Source of the DNA: Flammeovirga pacifica | GTDB lineage: Bacteria > Bacteroidota > Bacteroidia > Cytophagales > Flammeovirgaceae | DNA length: 64,000 nt | Assembly: GCF_000807855.2 (NCBI RefSeq) | Contig: NZ_JRYR02000001.1 | Coordinates: forward strand, 1 to 64,000 | Reading direction: 5' to 3' | Notes under the pieces: model-generated | Told to the model about the DNA's origin: nothing | Seen by the model: the letters and a program-made list of their open reading frames with translations, nothing else | Database searches by the model: none | Program-made: the position numbers and the translations under genes | Shown: in pieces, positions 51,712-61,130 of the stretch | Numbering within the stretch: position 1 is the first letter of the stretch | How the letters are laid out: each line of letters begins with the position of its first letter

Positions 51712-53808
51712 ATGAGTAAAATCTTCAAAGGAGAAGGGATATTAATAATATTACTCTTAACTATATTTTTATCATCATCTGTTTTCTCCCAAAAAAGGAA
51801 GAGAAAGAATAAAAATGCTCAACAAACTGAACAACAAGAAGGCAGTGGATTGAGTATTCAGGAGTTTCAACCTACAAAAATTAATAATGTAGTGAAACTG
51901 CCTGGCTTGCAATTTCCTAACATTAATAAAATACCTCAATATTCTAATAATGCTATGATAGCTCAAATTGCTCGTTTAGAAAGAAACAAGCAATGGGAAG
52001 AATACCGAGAAGTATTGTATAAATATGTGACCTCATTTGGTATCAATAATTTTGTAAACCCTGTAGATGTAGACCTACTTTGGCGTTTAGCCAATGTGTC
52101 AGAGTATTTGGGTGATCACGCATTAGCCAAAGAGACGTATCGATTAATCTTAAGACACAATAGAACAGATATAAGCAAAGCTTTAGCACATTATGAAGAA
52201 CTTACTTTATTCGATAAAACACTATATGCTAATATCAACGATTATTATCGTTTAGTCGAAAAAAGAGCTTTGATTGATACTCTGACCCCCCCAGAGGATG
52301 TTCTAATAGAAATGGGACCTCAGGTAAACTCAGACTTTTCTGATTATGGAATGACACTTGGAGGAGAAAATCAGTCGGAATTGTTATTTACAAGTAACCG
52401 TTCTGAAACAGATACCTCTGCTTTTAATAAGCAGTTTAACCCCAAAAAAAATAACGAAAATATCTACATTTCACACAAAACCACTGATGATATGTGGGGG
52501 ATGGCAGAACCATTAGAAACAATCAATACCAATTATAACGAGGGTTCTCCTTATTTAAGTAAGGATGGTAATACGCTTTATTTCATTCGTTGTATGACAC
52601 CTGAAGGATATGGTGATTGTGATATTTATTACAGCAAAAAGAAAGAAGATGGCACTTGGGATGAAGCGGTTAATTTAGGACCGAAAATTAATTCTTATGC
52701 ATGGGATTCTCATCCTTCTTTATCTATGACTGAAGATACATTGTATTTTGCCTCTGATAGAAAGGGTGGATTTGGTAGTTCAGATATTTATTATTCTGTA
52801 AAAGATGCTAAGGGAGCGTGGGGCAAAGCAAAAAACATTGGTCCATTTATCAATTCTAGAGGTAGTGAGTTAAGTCCTTATCCACATGTGAAATACCCTA
52901 TATTATATTTTTCTTCTTCTGTTGGTATCGTCAATTTCGGAGGTTTTGATATTTATAAATCATTTATTGTAGAAGGAAATTTTTCTGAACCTAAAAACGT
53001 AGGACCATTAGTAAATGGTGCTGGAGATGAATATTATTTTGCGATAGATGCAGAGGCGAAACAATTGTATTATGCCAAGTCTAAGGTAAAAGGAAATCCA
53101 AATTTGGATATGCAATCTTTTCCTTTACCTATGGAAGCAAAACCGAATAATACAGTCCGATTTTCAGGTAGAGTAGTTGAACCAACCACAGGAGAGGTAT
53201 TCAAAGGGGTAGTAACTATAATTGATTTATCGGATAGAGTAGAGGTTGCTCCTAAAAAAATTAGAGAAGACGGTTCTTTTGATTTTGAACTAATCAACGA
53301 TAAAAAATATTTATTGGTAATTGAAGGAGATAATTTTTTCCAGATTGAAGAGATTTTCTTTGTTGAAGGAGACAAGCATGTTCAAATCCCTGCAGTTTCT
53401 GTAAATAGTTCCTTGTCTTTTGCATCAATAGATTTTGATCCTGGCAGTGCCAAATTAAAACCTGAAATGGAAAACAATTTACATTTGGTTATTGATTTTC
53501 TTGTGAAGCATAATGATTATAGATTAATTGTTACAGGACATACAGATTCGGATGGTAACCATGATGCCAACCTTAAATTATCAAAAGAAAGAGCACAGTC
53601 CATCAAAGAATTTATAATTAACTATGGAGAGTTAAGTGCTGATCGGGTCATAGCAGATGGAAGAGGTGATTTTGATCCTATTGTAAAGAACCCCCAAACT
53701 CCCGAACAAAAACGATTGAACAGAAGAGTAGAGTTTAAAATCTTCTTAGATGAATACCGAATTTCTGTTCCTGTAGATGATAACAATATTGATTGGGGAG
53801 ATGAATAA
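51712..53808 (+). CDS. PorE-like TPR / PD40 beta-propeller / OmpA protein
   Basis: A 698-residue exported protein (signal peptide ending VFSQ; no lipobox Cys). The order is a TPR-like helical region (about 80-160, LAKETYRLILRHNR), a PD40-type propeller (about 225-430, with GSPYLSKDGNTLYFIR and SHPSLSMTEDTLYFASDR), a carboxypeptidase-regulatory-like domain (about 490-560, FSGRVVEPTTGEVFKG), and an OmpA C-terminal domain that binds peptidoglycan (about 575-690, TGHTDSDGNHDANLKLSKERA and NRRVEFKIF). That order matches PorE, a component linked to the type IX secretion system. It could also be another paralogue of this architecture. It lies 195 bp before rocD and is not co-oriented with other Por genes here. 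Confidence 0.75.
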   Translation: MSKIFKGEGILIILLLTIFLSSSVFSQKRKRKNKNAQQTEQQEGSGLSIQEFQPTKINNVVKLPGLQFPNINKIPQYSNNAMIAQIARLERNKQWEEYREVLYKYVTSFGINNFVNPVDVDLLWRLANVSEYLGDHALAKETYRLILRHNRTDISKALAHYEELTLFDKTLYANINDYYRLVEKRALIDTLTPPEDVLIEMGPQVNSDFSDYGMTLGGENQSELLFTSNRSETDTSAFNKQFNPKKNNENIYISHKTTDDMWGMAEPLETINTNYNEGSPYLSKDGNTLYFIRCMTPEGYGDCDIYYSKKKEDGTWDEAVNLGPKINSYAWDSHPSLSMTEDTLYFASDRKGGFGSSDIYYSVKDAKGAWGKAKNIGPFINSRGSELSPYPHVKYPILYFSSSVGIVNFGGFDIYKSFIVEGNFSEPKNVGPLVNGAGDEYYFAIDAEAKQLYYAKSKVKGNPNLDMQSFPLPMEAKPNNTVRFSGRVVEPTTGEVFKGVVTIIDLSDRVEVAPKKIREDGSFDFELINDKKYLLVIEGDNFFQIEEIFFVEGDKHVQIPAVSVNSSLSFASIDFDPGSAKLKPEMENNLHLVIDFLVKHNDYRLIVTGHTDSDGNHDANLKLSKERAQSIKEFIINYGELSADRVIADGRGDFDPIVKNPQTPEQKRLNRRVEFKIFLDEYRISVPVDDNNIDWGDE

Positions 53809-54003
53809 CCCTGTTTGCTGGATACCATAGAATAAAAAAACAGTTTTTTGTAAGACATTTTTAATCGTTTACTCTCTGTATTTTCTGATAATGAAATTGA
53901 ACAGAATCAATATTATTCTATCAAAAATTGTTGGATAAGTAGTCCTTTACTCTCATATTTGAGGACACATATACATATAAACATTTAATTTTGATCTTTT
54001 ACT

Positions 54004-55245
54004 ATGGATAAAGTAATGGCTATGACTTCACAGGAAGCAATGGAGATGGAGAAGAAGTATGGAGCAAACAACTATGCCCCTCTTCCAGTAGTGCTTTCTA
54101 AAGGTGAAGGTGTATTCGTATGGGATGTAGAAGGAAAAAGGTATTACGATTTTCTTTCTGCTTATTCTGCAGTAAATCAAGGTCACGTTCATCCACGTAT
54201 TTTGAACGTGATGATTGAACAAGCCTCAAAACTTACTTTAACATCTCGAGCTTTTTACAGCGACCAATTAGGAATTGCTGAGAAAAAGCTATGTGATACT
54301 TTTGGCTTCGAAAGAGCTATTTTGATGAATACAGGTGCCGAAGGAAACGAAACTGCCATCAAATTAGCACGTAAATGGGGATATGAGAAAAAAGGTATTC
54401 CAGCCAATGAAGCAATCATCATTGGAGTAGAAAAAAACTTTCACGGTAGAACAACCACAATAATCTCAGCTTCTACAGACCCTGTAGCAACAACTAATTT
54501 TGGTCCTTTTATGCCTGGATTCAGTATCATTCCTTACAATGATTTGTCTGCGGTAGAAGAAGCACTTCAAAATCCTAATGTAGCGGGTCTTTGGTTAGAA
54601 CCAATTCAAGGAGAAGCCGGAGTTTACTTACCTGATGCAGGTTATTTAAAAGCTTGTCAAGAACTATGTAAAAAGCATAATGTTTTATTCATGGTAGATG
54701 AGGTACAAACAGGTGTAGGTAGAACAGGTAAGCTTCTCGCTTCTGACTATGATGAATTTAAGCCAGATATGGTAATCTTGGGCAAAGCGATTTCAGGCGG
54801 ATTTTATCCTGTTTCTGCAGTGTTAACGTCTTCTGAAGTAATGGATGTCTTTAATCCTGGGGAACATGGTTCTACTTACGGAGGTAACCCATTAGGGTGT
54901 GCTGTTATGGTAGAAGCCTTGAATGTTCTTGAAGAAGAGCAACTGATGGAAAACGCTTTCCATTTAGGAAATATCTTTAGAGAGAAATTGACAGCACTTT
55001 GTGAGAAAACAGATCTTCTTGTAAATGTTAGAGGAAAAGGACTTCTAAACGCTTTGATTGTAAATGATACAGAAGAATCTTCTACAGCTACAAAAATTTG
55101 TTATGAATTGATGCACAAAGGTCTTCTAGCCAAACCAACACATGGTAATATTATTCGTTTTGCACCTCCTTTAGTGATTTCTGAAGAGCAATTGAATGAA
55201 TGTGTTGAGATCATTACTGATGTAGTGATGAACTTCGAAAAATAG
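54004..55245 (+). CDS. rocD: ornithine-oxo-acid transaminase
   Basis: A 413-residue class III PLP aminotransferase that converts ornithine and 2-oxoglutarate to glutamate semialdehyde and glutamate. Conserved features are GAEGNETAIKLARKWGY, EPIQGEAGVYLPD, DEVQTGVGRTG and the PLP Lys in ILGKAISGG (about 260), with GSTYGGNPLGCAV. Length and order fit RocD/OAT and not ArgD. A second Met (residue 6) is possible as start. It ends at a well-formed terminator. Confidence 0.92.
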   Translation: MDKVMAMTSQEAMEMEKKYGANNYAPLPVVLSKGEGVFVWDVEGKRYYDFLSAYSAVNQGHVHPRILNVMIEQASKLTLTSRAFYSDQLGIAEKKLCDTFGFERAILMNTGAEGNETAIKLARKWGYEKKGIPANEAIIIGVEKNFHGRTTTIISASTDPVATTNFGPFMPGFSIIPYNDLSAVEEALQNPNVAGLWLEPIQGEAGVYLPDAGYLKACQELCKKHNVLFMVDEVQTGVGRTGKLLASDYDEFKPDMVILGKAISGGFYPVSAVLTSSEVMDVFNPGEHGSTYGGNPLGCAVMVEALNVLEEEQLMENAFHLGNIFREKLTALCEKTDLLVNVRGKGLLNALIVNDTEESSTATKICYELMHKGLLAKPTHGNIIRFAPPLVISEEQLNECVEIITDVVMNFEK

Positions 55246-55264
55246 ATTGATTTTATCAAAAAGT

Positions 55265-55300
55265 AAAAGGTCAGTTTCTGAAAAGAAGCTGACCTTTTTT
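55265..55300 (+). terminator. terminator of rocD, twin of the one at 60583
   Basis: AAAAGGTCAGTTTCT (55265-55279) and AGAAGCTGACCTTTT (55284-55298), with loop GAAA and a T-run. It matches the terminator at 60583-60616 in 31 of 34 positions; two of the differences are a T-A to A-T pair change at opposite stem positions. The remaining spacer to 55558 is AT-rich with no gene seen. Confidence 0.9.
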
Positions 55301-55558
55301 GATGCACTTTAATTACATAATACAATTATAATTAAGTGTATTTGTGACGACTTTTGTTGGTTTTTTTTTCGAAATGACCAAAAATTTGAGTGTTTTATTG
55401 TACTTATCTCTGAAAGTGTTTTATTATTCAATTAATCTGATTTAAAAATATATGTTAATATATTGTTCGTAATTAACACATCTTATGTTTGTGCTATTGA
55501 TCAATGCTGGAAATTTTACAGGTCTAGACTAACTATTTTTATATAACTATTTTTTTTA

Positions 55559-58500
55559 ATGAAAACCATACATTTTTTTTGCCTCTCACTATTGTTGATG
55601 ACATTTACTGTCGTCAGAGGACAGCAAATAAAGACTAATGAAGACTATAATACAGAGTTATTAGGTCATTCTGAAAATGATTCAATAGAAAGTGATACTA
55701 TTGAAATTCCTGTATCAAGGATTAGTAATTATCTCAAATTACTTAAAAATGATGATGAATCAATTGTATTATCTCATGGTAAAGAGTATGTATCTTTTGA
55801 TAAAGAATTAGATTCACCTGTAAAAGGTATATCGAAAGATATTCAGGCTAATCAAGGTCTCTCGTTAAGCAGTTTTAATAACCTGCTAATGGAAAAAGAA
55901 TTGCCTTTGCCATTTCAGAAAGATTTCATAAATCATATGAAGGAATCTGAAAAAAAAGAGTTAATTCAGGGAAGAAAAAAGTATTTAGAACATTTCGTTA
56001 TTGATAACGAAAGAAAGGTACAAAACGATTTATTTAATTCAAATCCTTTGAATTTAAATGAAAGTGCATCTATTGTACAAAGTGCAGCTAGAACATCAGA
56101 AGATCTTATTCCAAATAAGAGTGATTCACTAGTTTGGTATGAAATCAAAAGTGATACTGATTCTATTTATAAAAGAGCAACTACCTATCAGTACGATGGT
56201 TTAGGGCATTTAACTAAAGAAACCGAACATATAACATTATCTGATAATTCAGTAATAGTTTGGTCTGAAGTTAGTTATGCTTATGAAGGTGAAAAACAAA
56301 TATATTACGAACAGAAGGACCGTCGACATGGTAAATTAAAAACGGTTGAAAAACAAGTGACTGAATACCCGGATGATTATACTGAAGTTAAAGTTACTTA
56401 CCATCTTGATGATGCTTATAATTTTAGTTTAGAAAAATATAGTAGAAAAATACAAAAATATTCTACAACTGATAGTAGTCTGATTTATGTTGAACAAGCA
56501 TATTATAATAATGGACAATGGGAAATTTCTAGTGCTTCGGATTATGAGTATGAAGGAAATACTAAGATAGTAACTAATTATAATTCTTATTACACTTCTA
56601 AACTAGCACCATATCTTAAGATATATTATACTTTTTTTAATGATCATTCTTATGCTGAAATTATAACTCATAAATATAATTTGATTACTGAAGTATTCGA
56701 ACCTATTTCAAAACGAACAAACCTTTTCAATGAAGAGGATTTTTATTATGGTTATGAAATTGAAAAATATGATTCTAATACTCAAGAATGGTATAAATAT
56801 TCTAAAGAAATATATGATCATATAGTAAAAGATTTAGAAGAAGGAGTTTATTCTTACTCTGATTATGATTGGAACGCAGAGGATGAGTTATATTATTTAA
56901 CTGAAAAAAAAATAAATAGGAATGAAGTAGACAACAACAACACTTCTTATGATAGATATATTTATACAAATAAAGGTGAAGTAGAAGTCTATACTTACGG
57001 TAACGAAGTAATTAGAGATGAAAATAATAATTATTTATCTGTTACTTATTTTGAAGGAATTAATGGCGTAAAAACTATTGATTATAGATATTCATATGAA
57101 TATGATGAAAATGGAACTCAAAATGGCTATTTCATCGTACGTTATGATGAAGACTCGAAAGAGTTGGTCAAAGATTTAGGTTATAAATACAATTGGTTAG
57201 GTAATGAAATTCTTTCTTATGAAAGATATAAAGGTGAATTTACGGATGGCGAATGGTTAAAATACTCTAAAAACGTTTATAAAAAACCATACAAAAAATC
57301 AGGAATACATCAAATTTACGGCGTTGAAAATAATGAATGGGTTCTAGAGGAAACTCATGATTATGAAAAAGAGAATGATAAAGTTGAGATTTACATTAAA
57401 GAAAATATTGATGGTACTTTAGTTAATTCAGAGAAACTCGTACAGTCTTTAGAAGATGGTAAAACAATTTTAGAAAAGTACTTATATGATAATGATTCTT
57501 GGAAGAAAAACTATAAGTATATAGAAATTATTGATAAGGCAGAAAATTTATTACATGGAGAGTATTATAGTGCCTCTGAAGATAAATGGGTGGCCGATGA
57601 GTTTGAAAAATTCGAATATGTATACAGCAAAAGGTTCTCAAGAAAAGTAACGAAGAAAGAGGTTTACGAAATTGAAAATGATGTATTTAAATCGGAACCT
57701 AGTTACATATCTGAATATACTTACAATGAAGAAGGAGAATTCCTTAGAAAACTTTATTCAGATAAGAATTCACCGGCTAATTCTAGTCTTGAAGAATATA
57801 GATATAACGATAATGGAGACGAAATTTATTATGCTTTAAGTGAAAATCTTGGTGAAGATGGTAATTATAAAGAATTATCAAAACAAGAAAGAGAATATAT
57901 CTATTCAGATTTTGGAGATAGTTTTCTAACAAAGTATAATGAGTATTCTTTTGTTTTGAATCAATGGCTTGAAGTTGAAAAAGCTATTAATACTTATGAT
58001 GATCAATTTAGGTTTTTAATAAAAGAGAATTATAATAATTATGATGTATACAAAAATGACTTTGAAAGTGGTAGTAAGTATGAGAATACTTATAATGATA
58101 AGTCAATAAATACTTTAAGTAAACAATACTTGAATGGTGAATGGGTAAATGATGAAGAGGTGTTTGTTAATTACGACCAATATGGAAGGAAAATTAACTA
58201 TAGAAGAAAGCATAGATGGTCTGAAAGTACTAACTCTTTTGGATCAGGTTATGGTTACGACTATGAGTATTTAGAAGATGATCATTTGGTAGAGAAAAAA
58301 TATGCTTCATATGTGTTAGTAGATGGAGAATTTGAAGTAGGAGATTACAGAGAGAGAACGTTTGATGTAAATAACCGTATTTTAACACAAGTAGATTTTG
58401 ATAAAAGTGCATCTATAAAATATACGAAAACTGAATACAATTATCTAACGTCTAATTCTTACTCTATTTTAAAATCTAATAAAAGAAATGAAGAAGATGT

Positions 58501-60553
58501 TTATGAGGTGAAATTGTATACGGAGAACGAAACAACTAATGATGGGTATACTATTATAAGTTCTGATTATACAGACGAAACTAAATCAACCTTTATTTCA
58601 ACATACACTGATTATATTCTTGATAAATTTAGTGGCACTTCTTTAAGGTCTGAAATAAAAAGAGCTAATTCTCCAACAGTTTTAAGTTATTTAGAATCGT
58701 ATTATGATTTAGACTTTTTTAATGAAGGAGTATTTATTTTAAATTCGTCAGATGGTTTATGGTATAATGATGATAAGTCTTATCAATTAGAAGAAACTTA
58801 TTCTAATGGTTTATTATCAACTATTGATGTGTATTATAATAACGGTACTCAAGGATCTCCTAATTATCAGTTATATAAACAATATCTAATTTCATATGAA
58901 AATAATAGGGTCTCTAAAATAGAAGACATTAGTACTTCTTTAGCAGTTAAATATGATTTTGAGCCTTGTATGCATAACTCAATAGCTATTACAACTTCAG
59001 AAATATCTGGGAACTATTTAGAAAGTGATAATATTCCTTATGTAAAGAAGAAAAAATACGCGGCACAGAATTATGGTGACCAATCGTTTTATTTATATTT
59101 TTATAACACCACTTTCGAAAGAGATTACGGTAGTTTCAGAAAATATAACGTCAAAAAAGTTATGATTCAGAGTGCATACTATGGCTCTAGTTCTTTTAAT
59201 AATTATACCTATGAACTTAACGAAAGAGGTAATAGAATTAAAACGACTAGGATTTTAGGAAGTTACGAAAATGGTCAGCATGTAATGGAAACTAAAAATG
59301 TTAATTATTATAATCATTTTGGAGACAAAGTTCAAGAAGATGTTTTATCATATATAAATAACAAATGGGTGCCAGTATCTAAAGAGTTAACTTATTTTGA
59401 GGGAGACACAAAAGTTGTTGAAAAACAACAATGGGAAAATGATAAGTTTATTCCTGATACAAAAAGGTTATATTCGAATGATCAGTCTGGCTCAACTATT
59501 TTAATACAAGATTATATTGATGGGAAATATCAAACTACTGAGGAAATAAATGAATCTTATATAGATGGTGCGTATTCTTCTAGTGAAGTTTTCTATCAAA
59601 ATGGTGAAAAAGTTGGTGGTAGTAAAGAAGCTGAAGGATATAATCAGGATGGTGAATCAACATTTACCTATTATGTTTGGAATGGTGAAAAAGATGAATT
59701 TGTTCCTAAATATAAAAGAGAACATTTTGATTATTATATAAATCTTACTGTTCAAGAAGAGGATATTGATTCTTATATGTTCTATGAATACATTGATGAA
59801 GAATGGGTGAAATCGAGATACTATTTAGACATAGATGATGATAGAGCAGGTGCAAGTGACTATTTAATCGAACATTTATATGATGACAATACAAAACAAT
59901 TTATTCCACTGTATAAAAAGTTCGGGAATATGTACTACCTATGGAATAAAAATACCGAAATGTTTGATGGCGTTCGTTTCGAACGATATAAAAATATCAC
60001 TGAGAAATATGATGCTAATTCAGATTCTTGGAAATTATTTGAAAGAGCGTCTTACAAAGAATCTGCATTTATCTATCACAACATTCCAAGTACAGTAGAT
60101 AAATTCATTACCCCTTCAATTACTATAGAAGCAACATCTATTGGAGATGTTACAGCAAGTGTTGTAAATGGAAATGTTGACTTAGAAGGGAATGAGTTGA
60201 CTTTTAATTCAACAGGAATTCAGTTGATTAGTTTAGAGGCGGGTAGTGTAAGTGCTGCTAATTATACTCAAACTTTAGTACCGATATTAGTGGTATCAAC
60301 AGATCCTACTTCAGTAGAAGAATTTGATCAAAATAAACTTTTAGTTTATCCTAACCCTGCAGTAAATAACTTGAATGTAAGTTTTACAGAACAAGAAAAC
60401 ATTGTAGGAATATCAATCTTCAATTTAGAAGGGAAAATGGTTTTAAATACTAATCAAAACCAAGTAAATGTTTCCACTCTAGCGAGAGGTGTATATTTAC
60501 TAAAAATACAAACATCGAATGGTGTTTATTCTTCAAGATTTATCAAAGAATAG
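55559..60553 (+). CDS. giant secreted protein with Tyr-rich repeats and type IX sorting domain
   Basis: 1664 residues. It has a signal peptide (MKTIHFFCLSLLLMTFTVVRGQQ) and then a long beta-rich, Tyr-, Asp- and Asn-rich region (about 200-1540) made of irregular repeats such as YxYDxxGxL and Y(S)xxxGEWxKxSKxxY. These resemble YD-type and Tyr-rich repeats of other Bacteroidota surface proteins and are more divergent than RHS repeats. A linker of about 50 residues (SITIEATSIGDVTASVVNG) leads to the type A C-terminal sorting domain (about 1590-1664; LLVYPNPAVNNLNVSF, then GVYLLKIQTSNG and a short basic end). The protein would pass the outer membrane by the type IX system and be anchored or released. 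No enzyme motif is seen. A terminator bounds each side. Confidence 0.85.
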   Translation: MKTIHFFCLSLLLMTFTVVRGQQIKTNEDYNTELLGHSENDSIESDTIEIPVSRISNYLKLLKNDDESIVLSHGKEYVSFDKELDSPVKGISKDIQANQGLSLSSFNNLLMEKELPLPFQKDFINHMKESEKKELIQGRKKYLEHFVIDNERKVQNDLFNSNPLNLNESASIVQSAARTSEDLIPNKSDSLVWYEIKSDTDSIYKRATTYQYDGLGHLTKETEHITLSDNSVIVWSEVSYAYEGEKQIYYEQKDRRHGKLKTVEKQVTEYPDDYTEVKVTYHLDDAYNFSLEKYSRKIQKYSTTDSSLIYVEQAYYNNGQWEISSASDYEYEGNTKIVTNYNSYYTSKLAPYLKIYYTFFNDHSYAEIITHKYNLITEVFEPISKRTNLFNEEDFYYGYEIEKYDSNTQEWYKYSKEIYDHIVKDLEEGVYSYSDYDWNAEDELYYLTEKKINRNEVDNNNTSYDRYIYTNKGEVEVYTYGNEVIRDENNNYLSVTYFEGINGVKTIDYRYSYEYDENGTQNGYFIVRYDEDSKELVKDLGYKYNWLGNEILSYERYKGEFTDGEWLKYSKNVYKKPYKKSGIHQIYGVENNEWVLEETHDYEKENDKVEIYIKENIDGTLVNSEKLVQSLEDGKTILEKYLYDNDSWKKNYKYIEIIDKAENLLHGEYYSASEDKWVADEFEKFEYVYSKRFSRKVTKKEVYEIENDVFKSEPSYISEYTYNEEGEFLRKLYSDKNSPANSSLEEYRYNDNGDEIYYALSENLGEDGNYKELSKQEREYIYSDFGDSFLTKYNEYSFVLNQWLEVEKAINTYDDQFRFLIKENYNNYDVYKNDFESGSKYENTYNDKSINTLSKQYLNGEWVNDEEVFVNYDQYGRKINYRRKHRWSESTNSFGSGYGYDYEYLEDDHLVEKKYASYVLVDGEFEVGDYRERTFDVNNRILTQVDFDKSASIKYTKTEYNYLTSNSYSILKSNKRNEEDVYEVKLYTENETTNDGYTIISSDYTDETKSTFISTYTDYILDKFSGTSLRSEIKRANSPTVLSYLESYYDLDFFNEGVFILNSSDGLWYNDDKSYQLEETYSNGLLSTIDVYYNNGTQGSPNYQLYKQYLISYENNRVSKIEDISTSLAVKYDFEPCMHNSIAITTSEISGNYLESDNIPYVKKKKYAAQNYGDQSFYLYFYNTTFERDYGSFRKYNVKKVMIQSAYYGSSSFNNYTYELNERGNRIKTTRILGSYENGQHVMETKNVNYYNHFGDKVQEDVLSYINNKWVPVSKELTYFEGDTKVVEKQQWENDKFIPDTKRLYSNDQSGSTILIQDYIDGKYQTTEEINESYIDGAYSSSEVFYQNGEKVGGSKEAEGYNQDGESTFTYYVWNGEKDEFVPKYKREHFDYYINLTVQEEDIDSYMFYEYIDEEWVKSRYYLDIDDDRAGASDYLIEHLYDDNTKQFIPLYKKFGNMYYLWNKNTEMFDGVRFERYKNITEKYDANSDSWKLFERASYKESAFIYHNIPSTVDKFITPSITIEATSIGDVTASVVNGNVDLEGNELTFNSTGIQLISLEAGSVSAANYTQTLVPILVVSTDPTSVEEFDQNKLLVYPNPAVNNLNVSFTEQENIVGISIFNLEGKMVLNTNQNQVNVSTLARGVYLLKIQTSNGVYSSRFIKE

Positions 60554-60582
60554 ATACGAATAGAAATAAGGTTTACCGACTT

Positions 60583-60617
60583 AAAAGGTCAGTATCTGCA
60601 AAGATGCTGACCTTTTT
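60583..60617 (+). terminator. terminator of the giant gene, twin of the one at 55265
   Basis: AAAAGGTCAGTATCT (60583-60597) and AGATGCTGACCTTTT (60602-60616), with loop GCAA and a T-run. It follows the stop of the giant gene by 30 bp. Confidence 0.9.
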
Positions 60618-60721
60618 GATTTTCTATCAAAAGAAAAGTGATCCATTACTTATCAAGATCATACTTAAATATCTTCGAACTTATCTTTCTTGAATTTAAA
60701 GGTGTTGATTCGAGTGGAATA

Positions 60722-60953
60722 GGTAAAAAGGAGCAAAATATAGTAAGAAATCTACTTTAAATTCAAAAACCCAAAAGAGAGTAACTGTACATATATTAAT
60801 ACATAGTTTTATTACTCACCTATTGGAAAATGGCGTAGATTTAAGGTACATTCAATCACTATTAGGACGTGACTCTTCGAAACGATCCAGATTTATACCC
60901 ATGTGATTACTAGAGTAGTAAGTGATATTAAAAGTCTATTAGATAATTTGTAA
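60722..60953 (+). pseudogene. decayed tyrosine recombinase, C-terminal fragment
   Basis: The frame from about 60734 reads GAKYSK(K)S, then [37 protein letters not shown]; then one base is missing (about 60880) and the next frame gives [23 protein letters not shown] and a stop at 60951. This is the catalytic C-terminus of a phage/Xer-type integrase: box II His-x-Leu-x-His (Arg replaced by Ile), then the GHxSSKTTxIYTHV nucleophile region. It is a broken copy because of the frameshift, the missing N-terminal two thirds and the lost Arg. The segment up to about 63990 is homologous to a second, also broken, copy. Confidence 0.8.
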
Positions 60954-61030
60954 TATATATTAAAATAATTAATACTTTTATTTGTATGTTAACATCTGTT
61001 TAATATATTTGGGGAGCTAAAAATATTTGT

Positions 61031-61098
61031 GGATATGTGCCATATGGTGTATATTCTTAAAATTTAAGGGATAAACACCATTGAGTTTATCCAATGTT
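61031..61098 (+). repeat. 68-bp element, copy B (inverted relative to 654-721)
   Basis: It differs from copy A in three of 68 positions by eye. GGATAAAC (61069-61076) pairs perfectly with GTTTATCC (61085-61092) across 8 bases. It ends in CAATGTT, and GTTGTGC (61096-61102) follows the pattern of the right boundary at 62678. The 494-residue gene starts 32 bases after the element. Confidence 0.8.
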
Positions 61099-61130
61099 GT
61101 GCACAAAAGAATCAACTTAATAAATTAGAA

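Noticed and set aside
55559-60553. RHS/YD-repeat polymorphic toxin
   Set aside because: The repeats are too divergent, there is no DPxG core motif before a variable C-terminus, and the end is a type IX sorting domain.
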